A stretch of 64,000 bases of DNA, from positions 62,001 through 126,000 of the forward strand of contig NZ_LGDY01000091.1 in assembly GCF_001279525.1 (NCBI RefSeq), given 5' to 3'. Within the stretch, counting starts at the first letter, position 1; every line of letters starts with the position of its first letter. The translations under genes were made by a program, and so were the position numbers. The DNA is from Nocardia sp. NRRL S-836. Lineage in GTDB: Bacteria > Actinomycetota > Actinomycetes > Mycobacteriales > Pseudonocardiaceae. Shown here one piece after another: positions 25,539 to 34,579 of this stretch. The notes below the pieces were generated by a model. The model saw only the letters and a list, made by a program, of their open reading frames with translations. It searched no databases and was not told the origin of the DNA.

Positions 25539-25582
25539 AAGCTATTGAGCGCGTCTACACCGCATCTACACGCCTTCTACAG
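25539..25582 (-). promoter_or_regulatory. SARP-type promoter: three 11-bp-spaced heptamers before the lectin gene
   Basis: Read on the minus strand, CTGTAGA (25582-25576), GTGTAGA (25571-25565) and GTGTAGA (25560-25554) repeat every 11 bp. Nine bases after the last one is TAGCTT (25544-25539), a TANNNT -10. Direct heptamer repeats one helical turn apart ending 8-9 bp before the -10 are what SARP activators bind. The box is also 120-150 bp upstream of the SARP gene itself in the opposite orientation. Confidence 0.75.
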
Positions 25583-25702
25583 CCGGTCCTGGACAACGGG
25601 TGGTTGCCAGTTGTCAACTTTTTGGCCTTTTCTTGGTCTGGCGTCCGCCCGTGTGCACGGTGCTACCGTGCGTAGTCAGCGACAAGGGCTGGGTGGGGAG
25701 CC

Positions 25703-28567
25703 TTGGGGAACATCGCTCGTTTCGGAGTTCTGGGACCGCTGTGCGTGACGCGGAACGGCAAGCCCGTGAAGCTGGGCGGGCCGAAGCAGCGCACGCTGCT
25801 CGCCGCGCTGCTGGTGCGGGCGAGCAAGCCGGTCAGCCTGCACGGCATCGTCGACGCGTTGTGGGGGGAGAACCCGCCGGCGAGCGCGGTGGCGAACGTG
25901 CACACGCACGTCAACCGCCTGCGCAGCGCGCTCGCGGACGTCGGCATGGCGGGGCTGCTCGTCACGGACAGCAGCGGGTACCGGCTGCTGGTGGAGCCGG
26001 ACCAGCTCGACAGCGCGCGGTTCGAGGCGGCCGTCGAGCAGGCGCGCAGAGCACTCGGCGAGGGGGACGCGCTCAAGGCTGTCGCGTTCTGGCAGGAGGC
26101 GTGGCGCTGCCTGCGGGGCGCGGTGCTGGAGGACGTGCCGCGGGCCGGGTGGCTGGAGACCGAGGTCGTGCGGCTGGAGGAGGTGGTCGCCGCCGCGCGG
26201 GAGGACTGGGCGGACGCGCGGCTCGCGGCCGGGCAGTACCAGGGGCTCATCACCGAGCTGTCGGCGCTCGTGCGCGAGCAGCCGCTGCGGGAGGGGCTGT
26301 GGCGGCGGTTGATGCTCGCCCAGCACCGGACCGGGCGGCGGGCCGAGGCGCTGGAGACCTACCGGGCGCTGCGGGGCGTGCTGGTCGAGGCACTCGGCGT
26401 CGAGCCGTGCCGCGAGATCCAGGACCTGCACCAGGAGGTGCTGCGCGGCGAGGCCGGCGCGGTGGTGCGGCCGATGCAGCTGCCCCCGGACGCGGGCAAC
26501 GTCACCGGGCGTGCCGAGGTGACCGGGCGGTTGTGCCGGATGCTCACGGGGCAGGGTGGAGCCGTCGTCGTGGTCACCGGCAAGGCGGGCGTGGGCAAGA
26601 CGACGCTGGCGGTGCGGGTCGCGCACGAGGTGGCCGGGCACTTCGGCGGCGGGCAGCTCTACGTGCGGCTGGGCGGGACGCACGCACCGCGCGACCCGGC
26701 GACCGTGCTCGCGGAGCTGCTGATCGCGTGCGGCGTGCACCCGCACGCCGTGCCGGAGGACCGGGAGGCCCGCGCCGCGCTCTACCGGTCGCAGCTCGCG
26801 GCCAGGCCCGTGCTGATCGTGCTCGACGACGCGGCGAACATGGCGCAGGTGCGGCCGCTGCTGCCGGGCACGGCGGGGTCGGCCGTGCTGATCACGAGCC
26901 GGGTGCAGCTGGTCGACGCGCACACCGTGCAGCTGGACGTGCTCGACGCGGCGGACGCGGTGCGGATGCTGGCCTCGATCGCCGGGCAGGCACGGCTGAG
27001 CGCGGAGCCCGAGGCGGCGAGGGCGGTGGCCCGCTACTGCGGCAACCTCCCGCTGGCGCTGCGGATCGCGGGTGCCCGGCTCGCCCGCAGGACACATTGG
27101 ACGGTCGGGCGGCTCGCGGAACGGCTGGCCGACGAGGGCACCCGGCTGAACGAGCTGAGCATCGACGACCTGGAGGCGCGCGCCAGCCTGGCGTTGAGCT
27201 ACGAGGCGCTCGCGCCCGGCCAGCAGCGGGCGTTCCGGCTGCTCAGCCTGCTCGACGTGCCGGACTTCCCCGGCTGGGTGGCCGGTCCGCTGCTGGACGT
27301 CACCGTGCCGGAGGCGGAGGAGCTCGTCGACGGCCTCGCCGACGTGCACCTGCTGGAGCCCGCCGGCCACGGCCGCTACCGGTTCCACGACCTGCTGCGC
27401 GTCTTCGGCCGGGAACGCGCGCAGCAGGACGACCCCGACCGCACCACGGCGCTCACCCGCGCCTTCACCGCGTGGCTCGACCTGGCCGTGCGGGCGGAGG
27501 CGGGACTGCCGAGCCGCTTCCTCAAGGTGCGGCTGGAGGTCGAGGACGCGGGCCTTCCCGATGCCACCACCGCCCGGCTGCTCGCCGACCCGCTGGCGTT
27601 CCTCGAAACCGAACGGGACGCGCTGGTCGCCATCGTCGAACAGGCGCAGGCACTCGGCCTGACCGCGCTCGCCGCGGACACCGCCGGGGTGCTGACCACG
27701 TTGTTCGACCTGCGCAGCCACTACGACCTGTGGCGGCACACGCACGAGCTGGTGCTGGCCGCCGCGCACGAGCAGGGGCAGGCCCGGCGCGCGGCGGTGC
27801 TGCACCAGGGGCTCGGCGCGCTGGCGTTCTACCGCGACCGCTTCAGCGAGGCGCGCACGCACTTCGAGCAGGCGCAGCGGCTGTTCCACGACATCGGCGA
27901 GGCGCTCGGGCAGGCCTACGCCCACCTCGGCCTGGGCAGCGTCGACCTGTTCCACGGCCGCCACGACGAGGCCGCCGTGCAGCTCGACCGCGCCGTGAGC
28001 GGGTTCCGGCGCTGCTCCGACGCGTTCGGCGGCGCGTTCGCCCTGCAGGGCCTCGGGGTCGTGCGCCGCAACCAGGGCCGGCTCGACGAGGCGGCGGCGT
28101 TCCTCGACCGCGCGCTGGCCGTCTTCAGCGAGCTGGGCTCCGACTACGGGCGGGCGTGCGTGCTGTTCAGCTACGGCCTGCACCACAACGCGCGCGGCGA
28201 CCTCGCGGCGACCGAGCGCGCCATGATGGAGGCCATCGGCCTGTTCCGCGCGGCGTCCTGCCCGCGTGACGAGGCGCTGGCGCTGCACGTGTTCGCCGCC
28301 ATCCACGCCCAGCAGGGCGACGCGGAGCGGTCGGCGGCGCTGATGGCCCGGTCGCAGACGGCCTTCTCACCGGAGGACGAGAGCGTCGGCAAGGCCGAGA
28401 CCCTCTACAGCCTGGGCTGGGTGGCCTACCGCAACCGCCGCTTCGACGAGGCGGGGGAGTGCTTCGCGCGGGCGTCGCGGCTGTTCGAGCGGTTCGACAT
28501 GCCGCTGCACCTGATGAGGACCAGGGCCGCGCTGCACAGCACCGGGCTCAGCGCCCCTGACCGGTGA
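25703..28567 (+). CDS. AfsR/SARP-family transcriptional regulator (SARP-NB-ARC-TPR)
   Basis: 954 residues. Residues 1-95 are an OmpR-type winged helix (GPLCVTRNGKPVKLGGPKQR, SKPVSLHGIVDALWGENPP), 100-245 the bacterial transcriptional activation domain (BTAD), and from about 290 an NB-ARC ATPase (VTGKAGVGKTTLAV, VLIVLDDAANMAQV, NLPLALRIAGARLA). From about 680 to the end are TPR helices (HFEQAQRLFHDIGEALGQAY and others). This is the large AfsR architecture that activates secondary-metabolism genes. The start is TTG 25703 behind GGGGAG (25695-25700). The 3' end overlaps the convergent permease gene by 20 bp. Its likely targets are the three boxed promoters in this window. Confidence 0.92.
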   Translation: MGNIARFGVLGPLCVTRNGKPVKLGGPKQRTLLAALLVRASKPVSLHGIVDALWGENPPASAVANVHTHVNRLRSALADVGMAGLLVTDSSGYRLLVEPDQLDSARFEAAVEQARRALGEGDALKAVAFWQEAWRCLRGAVLEDVPRAGWLETEVVRLEEVVAAAREDWADARLAAGQYQGLITELSALVREQPLREGLWRRLMLAQHRTGRRAEALETYRALRGVLVEALGVEPCREIQDLHQEVLRGEAGAVVRPMQLPPDAGNVTGRAEVTGRLCRMLTGQGGAVVVVTGKAGVGKTTLAVRVAHEVAGHFGGGQLYVRLGGTHAPRDPATVLAELLIACGVHPHAVPEDREARAALYRSQLAARPVLIVLDDAANMAQVRPLLPGTAGSAVLITSRVQLVDAHTVQLDVLDAADAVRMLASIAGQARLSAEPEAARAVARYCGNLPLALRIAGARLARRTHWTVGRLAERLADEGTRLNELSIDDLEARASLALSYEALAPGQQRAFRLLSLLDVPDFPGWVAGPLLDVTVPEAEELVDGLADVHLLEPAGHGRYRFHDLLRVFGRERAQQDDPDRTTALTRAFTAWLDLAVRAEAGLPSRFLKVRLEVEDAGLPDATTARLLADPLAFLETERDALVAIVEQAQALGLTALAADTAGVLTTLFDLRSHYDLWRHTHELVLAAAHEQGQARRAAVLHQGLGALAFYRDRFSEARTHFEQAQRLFHDIGEALGQAYAHLGLGSVDLFHGRHDEAAVQLDRAVSGFRRCSDAFGGAFALQGLGVVRRNQGRLDEAAAFLDRALAVFSELGSDYGRACVLFSYGLHHNARGDLAATERAMMEAIGLFRAASCPRDEALALHVFAAIHAQQGDAERSAALMARSQTAFSPEDESVGKAETLYSLGWVAYRNRRFDEAGECFARASRLFERFDMPLHLMRTRAALHSTGLSAPDR

Positions 28568-29342
28568 TGGCGCTGACCAGGTGCCGTTGCAGCAGCCAGA
28601 ACACCAGCAGGCACGGCAGCGCGGTGACGGTGGCCACGGACATCAGCTCGGCGACGCTCAGCTTCCCCGAGTCCATCGTGGACAGTCCGAGGGTCAGCGT
28701 GCGCATGGTCGTGGAGTTCGTGACCACCAACGGCCACAGGAAGTCGTTCCAGTGCCACAGGAACACGAACACCCCGAGCGTCGCGAGCACCGGACGGCAC
28801 AGCGGCAGCACGACGTGCCAGTACGTCCGCCAGTCACCGGCGCCGTCGACCCGCACGGCGTCGAACACCTCGCCCGGCAACGCCCTGATGAACTGCCGCA
28901 GCAGCAGCACCGCCTGCGCGTTGGCCAGCGTCGGCACGACCAGCCCCCAGTAGGTGTCCACCCAGCCCAGCGCCGCGACCAGCAGCAGCAACGGCACCAC
29001 CACCGCGTGGAACGGCACCATCAGCGTCGACACGATCGTCCACAGCAGCACGTCCCGGCCGGGGAAACGCTTGCGCGCGAACACGTACGCCGCCATCGAC
29101 GCCGACAGCAGCACGGCCACCACCGACACCGCCGCGTACCCCAGCGTGTTGGCCGTCCAGCGCGCGAAGTCCTCCGCCGCGAGCACCGCCGCGAAGTTCC
29201 GCAGCGTCAACGAACTCGGCAGCGCGTGCGGCAGCGTCGGCGCGCCGGGCGGGGACAGCGCGACCACCACCATCACCACGAACGGCGCGAGCGCGACCAG
29301 CGTCACGACCGCCAGCAGCACCACCGGCCACCGGGACCGCAT
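28548..29342 (-). CDS. ABC transporter permease, MalG/UgpE type
   Basis: 264 residues with six membrane helices and the EAA-like motif VFDAVRVDGAGDWRTYWHVV before the fifth helix, the docking site for the ATPase subunit. It pairs with the upstream permease as the second channel half of a sugar-type importer. ATG 29342 overlaps the preceding stop (TGATG). It is the last gene of the five-gene operon that begins at 32827. Confidence 0.88.
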   Translation of the reverse strand: MRSRWPVVLLAVVTLVALAPFVVMVVVALSPPGAPTLPHALPSSLTLRNFAAVLAAEDFARWTANTLGYAAVSVVAVLLSASMAAYVFARKRFPGRDVLLWTIVSTLMVPFHAVVVPLLLLVAALGWVDTYWGLVVPTLANAQAVLLLRQFIRALPGEVFDAVRVDGAGDWRTYWHVVLPLCRPVLATLGVFVFLWHWNDFLWPLVVTNSTTMRTLTLGLSTMDSGKLSVAELMSVATVTALPCLLVFWLLQRHLVSAITGQGR

Positions 29343-30148
29343 CACGTGCCCCGGCCGAACACCCGCCGCTGGGTCAGCGACACCAGCAGCACCACCGCCC
29401 AGAGCACGATGCCGGCCGCGGCCGCGTGACCGAGGTCGAACATCCGGAAACCGTAGTCGTACACCGCGTACGCCAGCGTGTAGCTGGCCTGCACCGGGCC
29501 GCCGCCGGTCATCACGTAGACCGTGTCGAAGACCTGGAACGCGCCGATCGTCTCGATCACGACGACGAAGGCCAGCGCCGGGCGCAGGAACGGCAGCAGC
29601 ACGTGCCGCAACCGCTGCCACGCGCTCGCACCGTCCGTCCTGGCCGCGTCCACGCAGTCGGGCGGCACGTCCTGCAGACCCGCGAACAGCACCAGCATCG
29701 AGTAGCCGAACCCCTTCCACACGCTCACCACGGCGAGCGCGGGCAGCACCAGCGACGGGTTGCCCAGCACGCCCAGCGGTTCGAACAGCCACCGCCACAC
29801 CACGGCGGCGAGCACCAGGCTGGTGACGTACGGGGCGAGCAGCGCGGTGCGGAACCAGCTCCGCGCCCACGTGACCCGGTCGAGCAGCAACGCCGTTCCC
29901 AGTGCCACAAGCACGGTCAACGGCACGCAGATCGCGACGTAGCCGAGCGTCGTGCGCAGGCTGGTGCGGAAGGTCCGGCTGGCCGCGAGGTCGCGGTAGT
30001 TCGCCACGCCGGCGAACGTCCAGCCGCCGCCGGGGTCCTGGTCGGCGAGGCTCAGCGCGGCGGCGCCCGCCATCGGCACGACCCGGAACAGGCCGAACAG
30101 CACCAGCACCGGCAGCAGGAAGAGCAGGGTCGTGAACGCGCCGCGCAT
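29342..30148 (-). CDS. ABC transporter permease, MalF/UgpA type
   Basis: 268 residues and six membrane helices; CVDAARTDGASAWQRLRHVL is the EAA docking loop. An N-terminal PGGGWTFAGVANYRDL periplasmic loop is typical of this subunit. Stop and start codons overlap both neighbours by one base (TGATG), so the permeases and the binding protein are coupled in translation. Confidence 0.88.
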   Translation of the reverse strand: MRGAFTTLLFLLPVLVLFGLFRVVPMAGAAALSLADQDPGGGWTFAGVANYRDLAASRTFRTSLRTTLGYVAICVPLTVLVALGTALLLDRVTWARSWFRTALLAPYVTSLVLAAVVWRWLFEPLGVLGNPSLVLPALAVVSVWKGFGYSMLVLFAGLQDVPPDCVDAARTDGASAWQRLRHVLLPFLRPALAFVVVIETIGAFQVFDTVYVMTGGGPVQASYTLAYAVYDYGFRMFDLGHAAAAGIVLWAVVLLVSLTQRRVFGRGT

Positions 30149-31362
30149 CAGCCGCCGAGCATCCCGTCGACCTCGGCGGCGGCGTCGGCGAGCGCCTGCT
30201 CCGGGGTGGCCCTGCCCAGCAGCGCGGCCTGCAGGTGCGGTGCCAGCAGGCTCATCACCCTGCGCGCCTGGGGATGCGGGTCACCGGCCGACGCGTAGGG
30301 CAGCGCGTCGAGGAAGCTCTTCGACACCTCGTCCGCCGGTGCCGCCACGTCGGTCCACGGCGCGAAGAAGTCCGACCGGGCGCAGAGCTCGTCGACCACC
30401 TTCGGCGAGGTGAGGTAGGTGAGCACCTCCTTCGCCGCCGCGGCGTTCTTCGTGCCGCGCACCAGCGACAACGCGCCGGGCTGCCCGAACGTCGCCCGCA
30501 CGCGGCCCTGCAGCGGCAGCCCGATCACCGTGTCGCCGGCCCCGATGCCGGTCATGACGTTGCGGGCCTGCGCGGCGGTCGCGACGTGGCTCATCGCCGC
30601 CTGCCCCATGGCCACCGGGTCGTCCTTGATGCTGCTCTGGCGGGTCGTGACGTCGCGGGGCAGCCCGTTCGCCGCCTTCAGGTCGACCAGGAACCGAAGC
30701 GCCGCAACGCCTTCCGGTGAGGAGAACGCGCTGCGCCTGCCGTCCGCGCTGAACACCGCGCCGCCGGCCTGCCACAGCAGCGGGTAGAAGGTGAGGTTGA
30801 GCGTCTCCTGGGCCGAGCCGGAGTAGGCGAGCACCGGCACGCCCTTCGCAGCGAGCTTCGGTGCCGCCGCCCTGACCTCGTCCCACGTGCGCGGCAGCGT
30901 CGTGATGCCCGCCTCGGCGAACAGCCTGCGGTTGTACACGGTGGTCGTGACGGTCTGGTACAGCGGCACCCCGTAGACCTCGTTGCGCACCGTGAGCGCG
31001 GTGACCGCCGACGGGCGGAACTCGCGTTCGGCCGCGGTCACGACGTCACCGACCGGGTGCAGCGCCTGCCGCTGCGCGTACTGGGGGATCATGTCCGGTT
31101 GCAGCAGCACCACGTCCGGGCCGCTGCCCGACAGCATGGCGGTGCCGATCTTCTCCTCCCGGCCGGCCCACGGCTGGAGCTGGATCCGCAGGTCGATGTC
31201 GTGCGTGGCCTCGAACCCGGTCTCCACCTCCCGCCAGAACGCCTTGCCGCGCGCCTCGTCGTCGATGATCGGGTACATCCACACCGTCACCACGTTCGCG
31301 GTCACGGGCGCGCCGCAGGCCGTGAGCGCGAACGCCAGCACGGCCGCCGGCCAGCGCCTCAT
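30148..31362 (-). CDS. Extracellular solute-binding lipoprotein (family 1)
   Basis: 404 residues. The lipobox FALTAC places the lipid on Cys16. The mature part (VVTVWMYPIIDDEARGKAF at the start) is a two-lobed sugar-binding protein of the MalE/UgpB kind, with NRRLFAEAGITTLPRTWDEV as the usual hinge region. The ligand is unknown. The upstream amidohydrolase gene overlaps it by 4 bp (ATGA). Confidence 0.88.
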   Translation of the reverse strand: MRRWPAAVLAFALTACGAPVTANVVTVWMYPIIDDEARGKAFWREVETGFEATHDIDLRIQLQPWAGREEKIGTAMLSGSGPDVVLLQPDMIPQYAQRQALHPVGDVVTAAEREFRPSAVTALTVRNEVYGVPLYQTVTTTVYNRRLFAEAGITTLPRTWDEVRAAAPKLAAKGVPVLAYSGSAQETLNLTFYPLLWQAGGAVFSADGRRSAFSSPEGVAALRFLVDLKAANGLPRDVTTRQSSIKDDPVAMGQAAMSHVATAAQARNVMTGIGAGDTVIGLPLQGRVRATFGQPGALSLVRGTKNAAAAKEVLTYLTSPKVVDELCARSDFFAPWTDVAAPADEVSKSFLDALPYASAGDPHPQARRVMSLLAPHLQAALLGRATPEQALADAAAEVDGMLGG

Positions 31363-32087
31363 GCCGGGATCCCGAAGAGGTCGGCCGCGTTGCGCCACAT
31401 CACGTGCTCGTACTCCAGTTCGGTCAGGTCCGCGTCCAGGACCACGCCGAGCGCGATCGCCGGGTCGACCAGGGTGCTGTCGGTGCCGAACAGCATCTGC
31501 TCGACGGGCACGCGGTCCAGCGCGTAGCGGAAGCGGTCGCGGTCGGTGATCGAGCAGCAGGGCTCCAGGTAGAGCCGGTCGCTGCGGGTCGCGGCCTCGA
31601 CCGCCGTCCGCCACGCCGGTCCGCCCATGTGGCCCGCGATGACCCGCAGCGCCGGGTACCGCTCCAGCACGTCCACCAGGCCCAGCACGCTGTCGTCCCA
31701 GGTGTGGACCAGCACCGGCAGCCCGGCCGCCGCGGCCATCCCGAGCGCCTCCCGCGTGGCCGTGGACGTCAGCGGCAGCGCCGGGTACGTGGTGTGGATC
31801 TTCACGCCCACGAACCGCTTCGCCGGCGCGTACCGCTCCAGCTCCCGTGCCGCCTCGTCGAGCTCGTTCGGGTTGATGACGACGTAGCCGAGCAGACGTG
31901 GTTGTTCGGCCAGCGCCTCGGCCATCCACCTGTTGCCGCTCACCATGTCGTAGGTGACCGCCTCGGACGCCGACACGATCTGCCGGTCGATGCCGTAGCG
32001 GTCCATGAGCTTGATGTTCACGTCGACGGCGCCGACGTCCGTCGAGAAGAACCACGGCCCCGCGTGCCCGTGCACGTCGATGATCAC
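31359..32087 (-). CDS. Amidohydrolase-2 family metal-dependent hydrolase
   Basis: 242 residues from GTG 32087, which overlaps the preceding stop (GTGA). IIDVHGHAGPWFF has the HxH metal pair at the start of a TIM barrel, VIAGHMGGPAWRT a further His, and FGTDSTLVDP the late catalytic Asp. The family (PF04909) includes ACMSD-like decarboxylases and lactone hydrolases acting on carboxylated rings. A role in processing the imported solute is inferred from the operon. Confidence 0.82.
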   Translation of the reverse strand: MIIDVHGHAGPWFFSTDVGAVDVNIKLMDRYGIDRQIVSASEAVTYDMVSGNRWMAEALAEQPRLLGYVVINPNELDEAARELERYAPAKRFVGVKIHTTYPALPLTSTATREALGMAAAAGLPVLVHTWDDSVLGLVDVLERYPALRVIAGHMGGPAWRTAVEAATRSDRLYLEPCCSITDRDRFRYALDRVPVEQMLFGTDSTLVDPAIALGVVLDADLTELEYEHVMWRNAADLFGIPA

Positions 32088-32827
32088 TGATCGTCCCCCA
32101 GCCACGTCCTGGCCGTGCCCCCGGCCACCTGCTGCCACTCCTCGTCGCCCAGACCGGACATCCGCAACCGCAGCGCCGACGGCATCACGTCGTGCATCGG
32201 CGCCCGCGACCCGTAGGCCAAGCGGTGCGCCCCGACCTCGCCCGCGATTCGCTCGATCGAGTCAGGCCCGACCAGCATCCGCGTCGAGGCGGTGAACCCC
32301 GGTTCCCGGCGGGCCAGCAGGACGAAGTCCGCCACCCGGTAGGCGTGCACGTCCAGGAAGCACACCCGCGTGCCCGTGAACACCGGCCAGTACCGGCTGA
32401 CGTCGCCGCTCGTCAGCAGCACCAGCCCGTGGGCGGCCGCCGTGCCGACCACGTGCCGCAGCCCCGGCGAGTCCGGTTCCACCCACTGCTCCGGCGGGAA
32501 CAGCCGCAGCAGCCGCACCCCCTCCGCGGCCAGCCGCGCGATCTCGTCCTCGGCGGTCAGCGCGTCCCGGATGTCCACGGTGCCGACCGCGACGTGACCG
32601 GTCTGCTCGGTCGTCTTGCGCATCTCGTCGTTGCCCGAGCGCGCGTCGAACAGCCCGCCGCGCAACGAGCACACCAGCCCGCGCGCGATGCCGTGCCGGG
32701 CGAGCTGCTCGCCGACGGCGTCCATCGACGCGTCGACGTCACGGCTGGGCACCGCGCCGAAGAGCACGTCGACGTCGAGCGCGATCTCCTGCCGTGCGCC
32801 GGGTATGAGGGGGAGGGGAGCCACCAT
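32084..32827 (-). CDS. Amidohydrolase-fold protein lacking the N-terminal metal motif
   Basis: 247 residues with the same barrel outline as the next gene (RLLRLFPPEQWVEPDSPGL, RLAYGSRAPMHDV near the end), but the usual HxH is replaced: ALDVDVLFGAVPSRDVDASM. Without these ligands it may be inactive or a structural partner of the neighbouring enzyme. It is the first gene of the operon. A leaderless start at ATG 32827 is indicated by the -10 CAGGCT 7 nt upstream. Confidence 0.72.
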   Translation of the reverse strand: MVAPLPLIPGARQEIALDVDVLFGAVPSRDVDASMDAVGEQLARHGIARGLVCSLRGGLFDARSGNDEMRKTTEQTGHVAVGTVDIRDALTAEDEIARLAAEGVRLLRLFPPEQWVEPDSPGLRHVVGTAAAHGLVLLTSGDVSRYWPVFTGTRVCFLDVHAYRVADFVLLARREPGFTASTRMLVGPDSIERIAGEVGAHRLAYGSRAPMHDVMPSALRLRMSGLGDEEWQQVAGGTARTWLGDDQ

Positions 32828-32834
32828 GACCGGC

Positions 32835-32867
32835 AGCCTGCTGATCTCCCCTACACGCGCCCTACAC
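32835..32867 (-). promoter_or_regulatory. SARP-type promoter of the ABC/amidohydrolase operon
   Basis: On the minus strand GTGTAGG (32867-32861) and GTGTAGG (32856-32850) are 11 bp apart. Nine bases later is CAGGCT (32840-32835), an NANNNT hexamer 7 nt before ATG 32827. Both the heptamer and the 9-nt spacing agree with the box before the lectin gene. The upstream heptamer covers the stop codon of the phosphopantetheinyl transferase gene. Confidence 0.7.
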
Positions 32868-33503
32868 GGCGGGAACGGCGATCGAGGTGACCAGGACGTC
32901 GCCCTGCACCAGCCAGCGGCCGCGGAAGTCCGCGATCGGGCTGTCGGGCAGCAGGATCCGCGAGTGGAACGTCCCGTCCGGGTCGAGCGTGATGTCCGCG
33001 TCCTCGAAGCCCAGCCACCGCCGCGTGACCGGGAACCACGCCTTGTAGGTGGTCTCCTTCGCGCTGAACAGCAGCCGGTCCCAGCAGATCTTCGGGTCGG
33101 CCGTCCGCAGTCCCGCCATCCGGGCCAGCTCGGCCGGCACCGCGATCGCCTCCAGCACCCCGTCCGGCGCGGCGGCGTGCGGTTCCGCGTCGATGCCGAT
33201 GGTCTGGAAGTCGGTCGAGTGCGCCAGCGCGGCCGCGCGGTAGCCCAGGCAGTGCGTGAGGCTGCCGACGACGCCCTCCGGCCACAGCGGCTCGCGCTTG
33301 GGCCCCGGCAGCACCGGCGCGGGCGTGACCCCCAGCCGCGTCATCGCCTCGCGGGCACACCAGCGGGCCGTGCCGAACTCGGCGCGGCGCTTCGCCACGG
33401 CGTTGGCCACCAGCGCCTCCTCCTCGGGGAAGAGGTCCACGGGCTGCTCGTCGTCGAACCGCTCCACCGCCGCGACCGGCGGTGGGAGGAGTTGTTCCAG
33501 CAC
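32862..33503 (-). CDS. 4'-Phosphopantetheinyl transferase (Sfp/EntD-type)
   Basis: 213 residues. TIGIDAEPHA (Asp105, Glu107) and FSAKETTYKAWFPVT (Lys149-Glu150 and Lys154) are the two magnesium- and CoA-binding motifs of the ACPS superfamily. The enzyme converts apo carrier proteins of NRPS, PKS or fatty-acid systems to the holo form. No carrier protein is encoded in the window, so it probably serves synthetases elsewhere. GTG 33503 directly follows the preceding stop and has GGGAGG upstream. Confidence 0.9.
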   Translation of the reverse strand: MLEQLLPPPVAAVERFDDEQPVDLFPEEEALVANAVAKRRAEFGTARWCAREAMTRLGVTPAPVLPGPKREPLWPEGVVGSLTHCLGYRAAALAHSTDFQTIGIDAEPHAAAPDGVLEAIAVPAELARMAGLRTADPKICWDRLLFSAKETTYKAWFPVTRRWLGFEDADITLDPDGTFHSRILLPDSPIADFRGRWLVQGDVLVTSIAVPAV

Positions 33504-34322
33504 CTATTCCTCCCGCAGCACGTCGTGCAGCTTGGCCCCGGTCGTGCCGCGCGGCCGCCACTCGCGCGGGTAGCCCAGCGAGACCTCGTCGAAGCGCACG
33601 CCGTCGTGGGTCGTCGTGCGCGGGATGTGCAGGTGGCCGTAGACCATCTCGACCGCGTTGAACCGCGTGTGCCAGTCGGCGGTCGCCGTCGTCCCGCACC
33701 ACAGCGCGAACTCGGGGTAGCGCAGCACGAACGTGGGGTCGCGCACGAGCGGGTAGTGGTTGATCAGCACGGTCGGCCCGCTGACCTGCTCCAGCCGCTG
33801 CGCCGTCTCCTCGACCCGAGCCTGGCACCAGGCCTCGCGCGACGGGTACGGGTCGGGGTGCAGGAAGTACTCGTCGGTGCACACGACGCCGGCCTCATGG
33901 GCGATGGCGAGCGCGGACTGCACGTCCGTGGCACCCGCTGGCCGAAAGGAGTAGTCGTAGCCGATGAACAGTGGACAGACGGTGACCGGCCCGCCGTCGC
34001 CGTCGAACACCACGTACGGGTCCTCCGGCGTGATGACGTCGAGGCTGCGGCACAGCTCCACGAGCTGCTTGTAGCGCATCTCCCCGCGCGACTGGTTCTC
34101 GTCGTCCTTGGTGGTCCACAGCTCGTGGTTGCCCGGCGACCAGATGACCCTGCCGAACCGTTGCCGCAGCGTCCGCAGGGTCCACTCGATGTCGGCGAAC
34201 TTCTCGCCGATGTCCCCGGCGACGATCAGCCAGTCGGCCGGGTCCGGTGCGGCGATCGCCGCCACGACGTCGCGGTTGTCCTGGTAGGAGACGTGCAGAT
34301 CGCTGGTGGCCAAGAGCTTCAC
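33504..34322 (-). CDS. Calcineurin-like metallophosphoesterase
   Basis: 272 residues with all metal-binding motifs: LLATSDLHVSYQ (D-x-H), IVAGDIGEKF (GD), SPGNHELW (GNHE), INHYPLV (H) and VYGHLHIPR (GHxH). It hydrolyses phosphomono- or diesters; a coenzyme A or phosphopantetheine ester is conceivable because it is coupled to the transferase gene, but that is inference. This two-gene pair (metallophosphoesterase then phosphopantetheinyl transferase) is seen in many actinomycetes. Confidence 0.88.
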   Translation of the reverse strand: MKLLATSDLHVSYQDNRDVVAAIAAPDPADWLIVAGDIGEKFADIEWTLRTLRQRFGRVIWSPGNHELWTTKDDENQSRGEMRYKQLVELCRSLDVITPEDPYVVFDGDGGPVTVCPLFIGYDYSFRPAGATDVQSALAIAHEAGVVCTDEYFLHPDPYPSREAWCQARVEETAQRLEQVSGPTVLINHYPLVRDPTFVLRYPEFALWCGTTATADWHTRFNAVEMVYGHLHIPRTTTHDGVRFDEVSLGYPREWRPRGTTGAKLHDVLREE

Positions 34323-34579
34323 ACCCCGAACCGTAACCGCGGCGTCAACGCGAGCGGATCGAGCTGAACCGATAACACCACCCGATCGTGTTTGAGTAGC
34401 ACGACCGGTTATCCGTTCGTCGCAGACAGTGCGCCACTCGTCTCAACAGGGAGGGCCGTGCGTCGCCGACCTCGGCCCGCTCATCGCTGTTAATGGCCTA
34501 CGTACTTATCCGTTCAACCGCGGGCTTCCTACTGTGAGCGCTGTCACCTGACGGAAAAGTCCTGGCGGAGGACCACACC

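Noticed and set aside
25600..28269. 889-codon frame in another register of the SARP gene
   Set aside because: Arg/Ala/Gly-rich out-of-frame translation; the correct frame gives a complete SARP-NB-ARC-TPR protein.
32862..34322. Assigning the phosphopantetheinyl transferase/metallophosphoesterase pair to the SARP regulon
   Set aside because: They lie upstream of the box, which touches only the stop codon of the transferase gene; their own promoter region at 34.3 kb has no box.
34496..34534. A fourth SARP box before the DUF4096 gene (two CCTAC-like elements)
   Set aside because: The elements are 31 bp apart, which is not a multiple of 11, and the heptamers match poorly.
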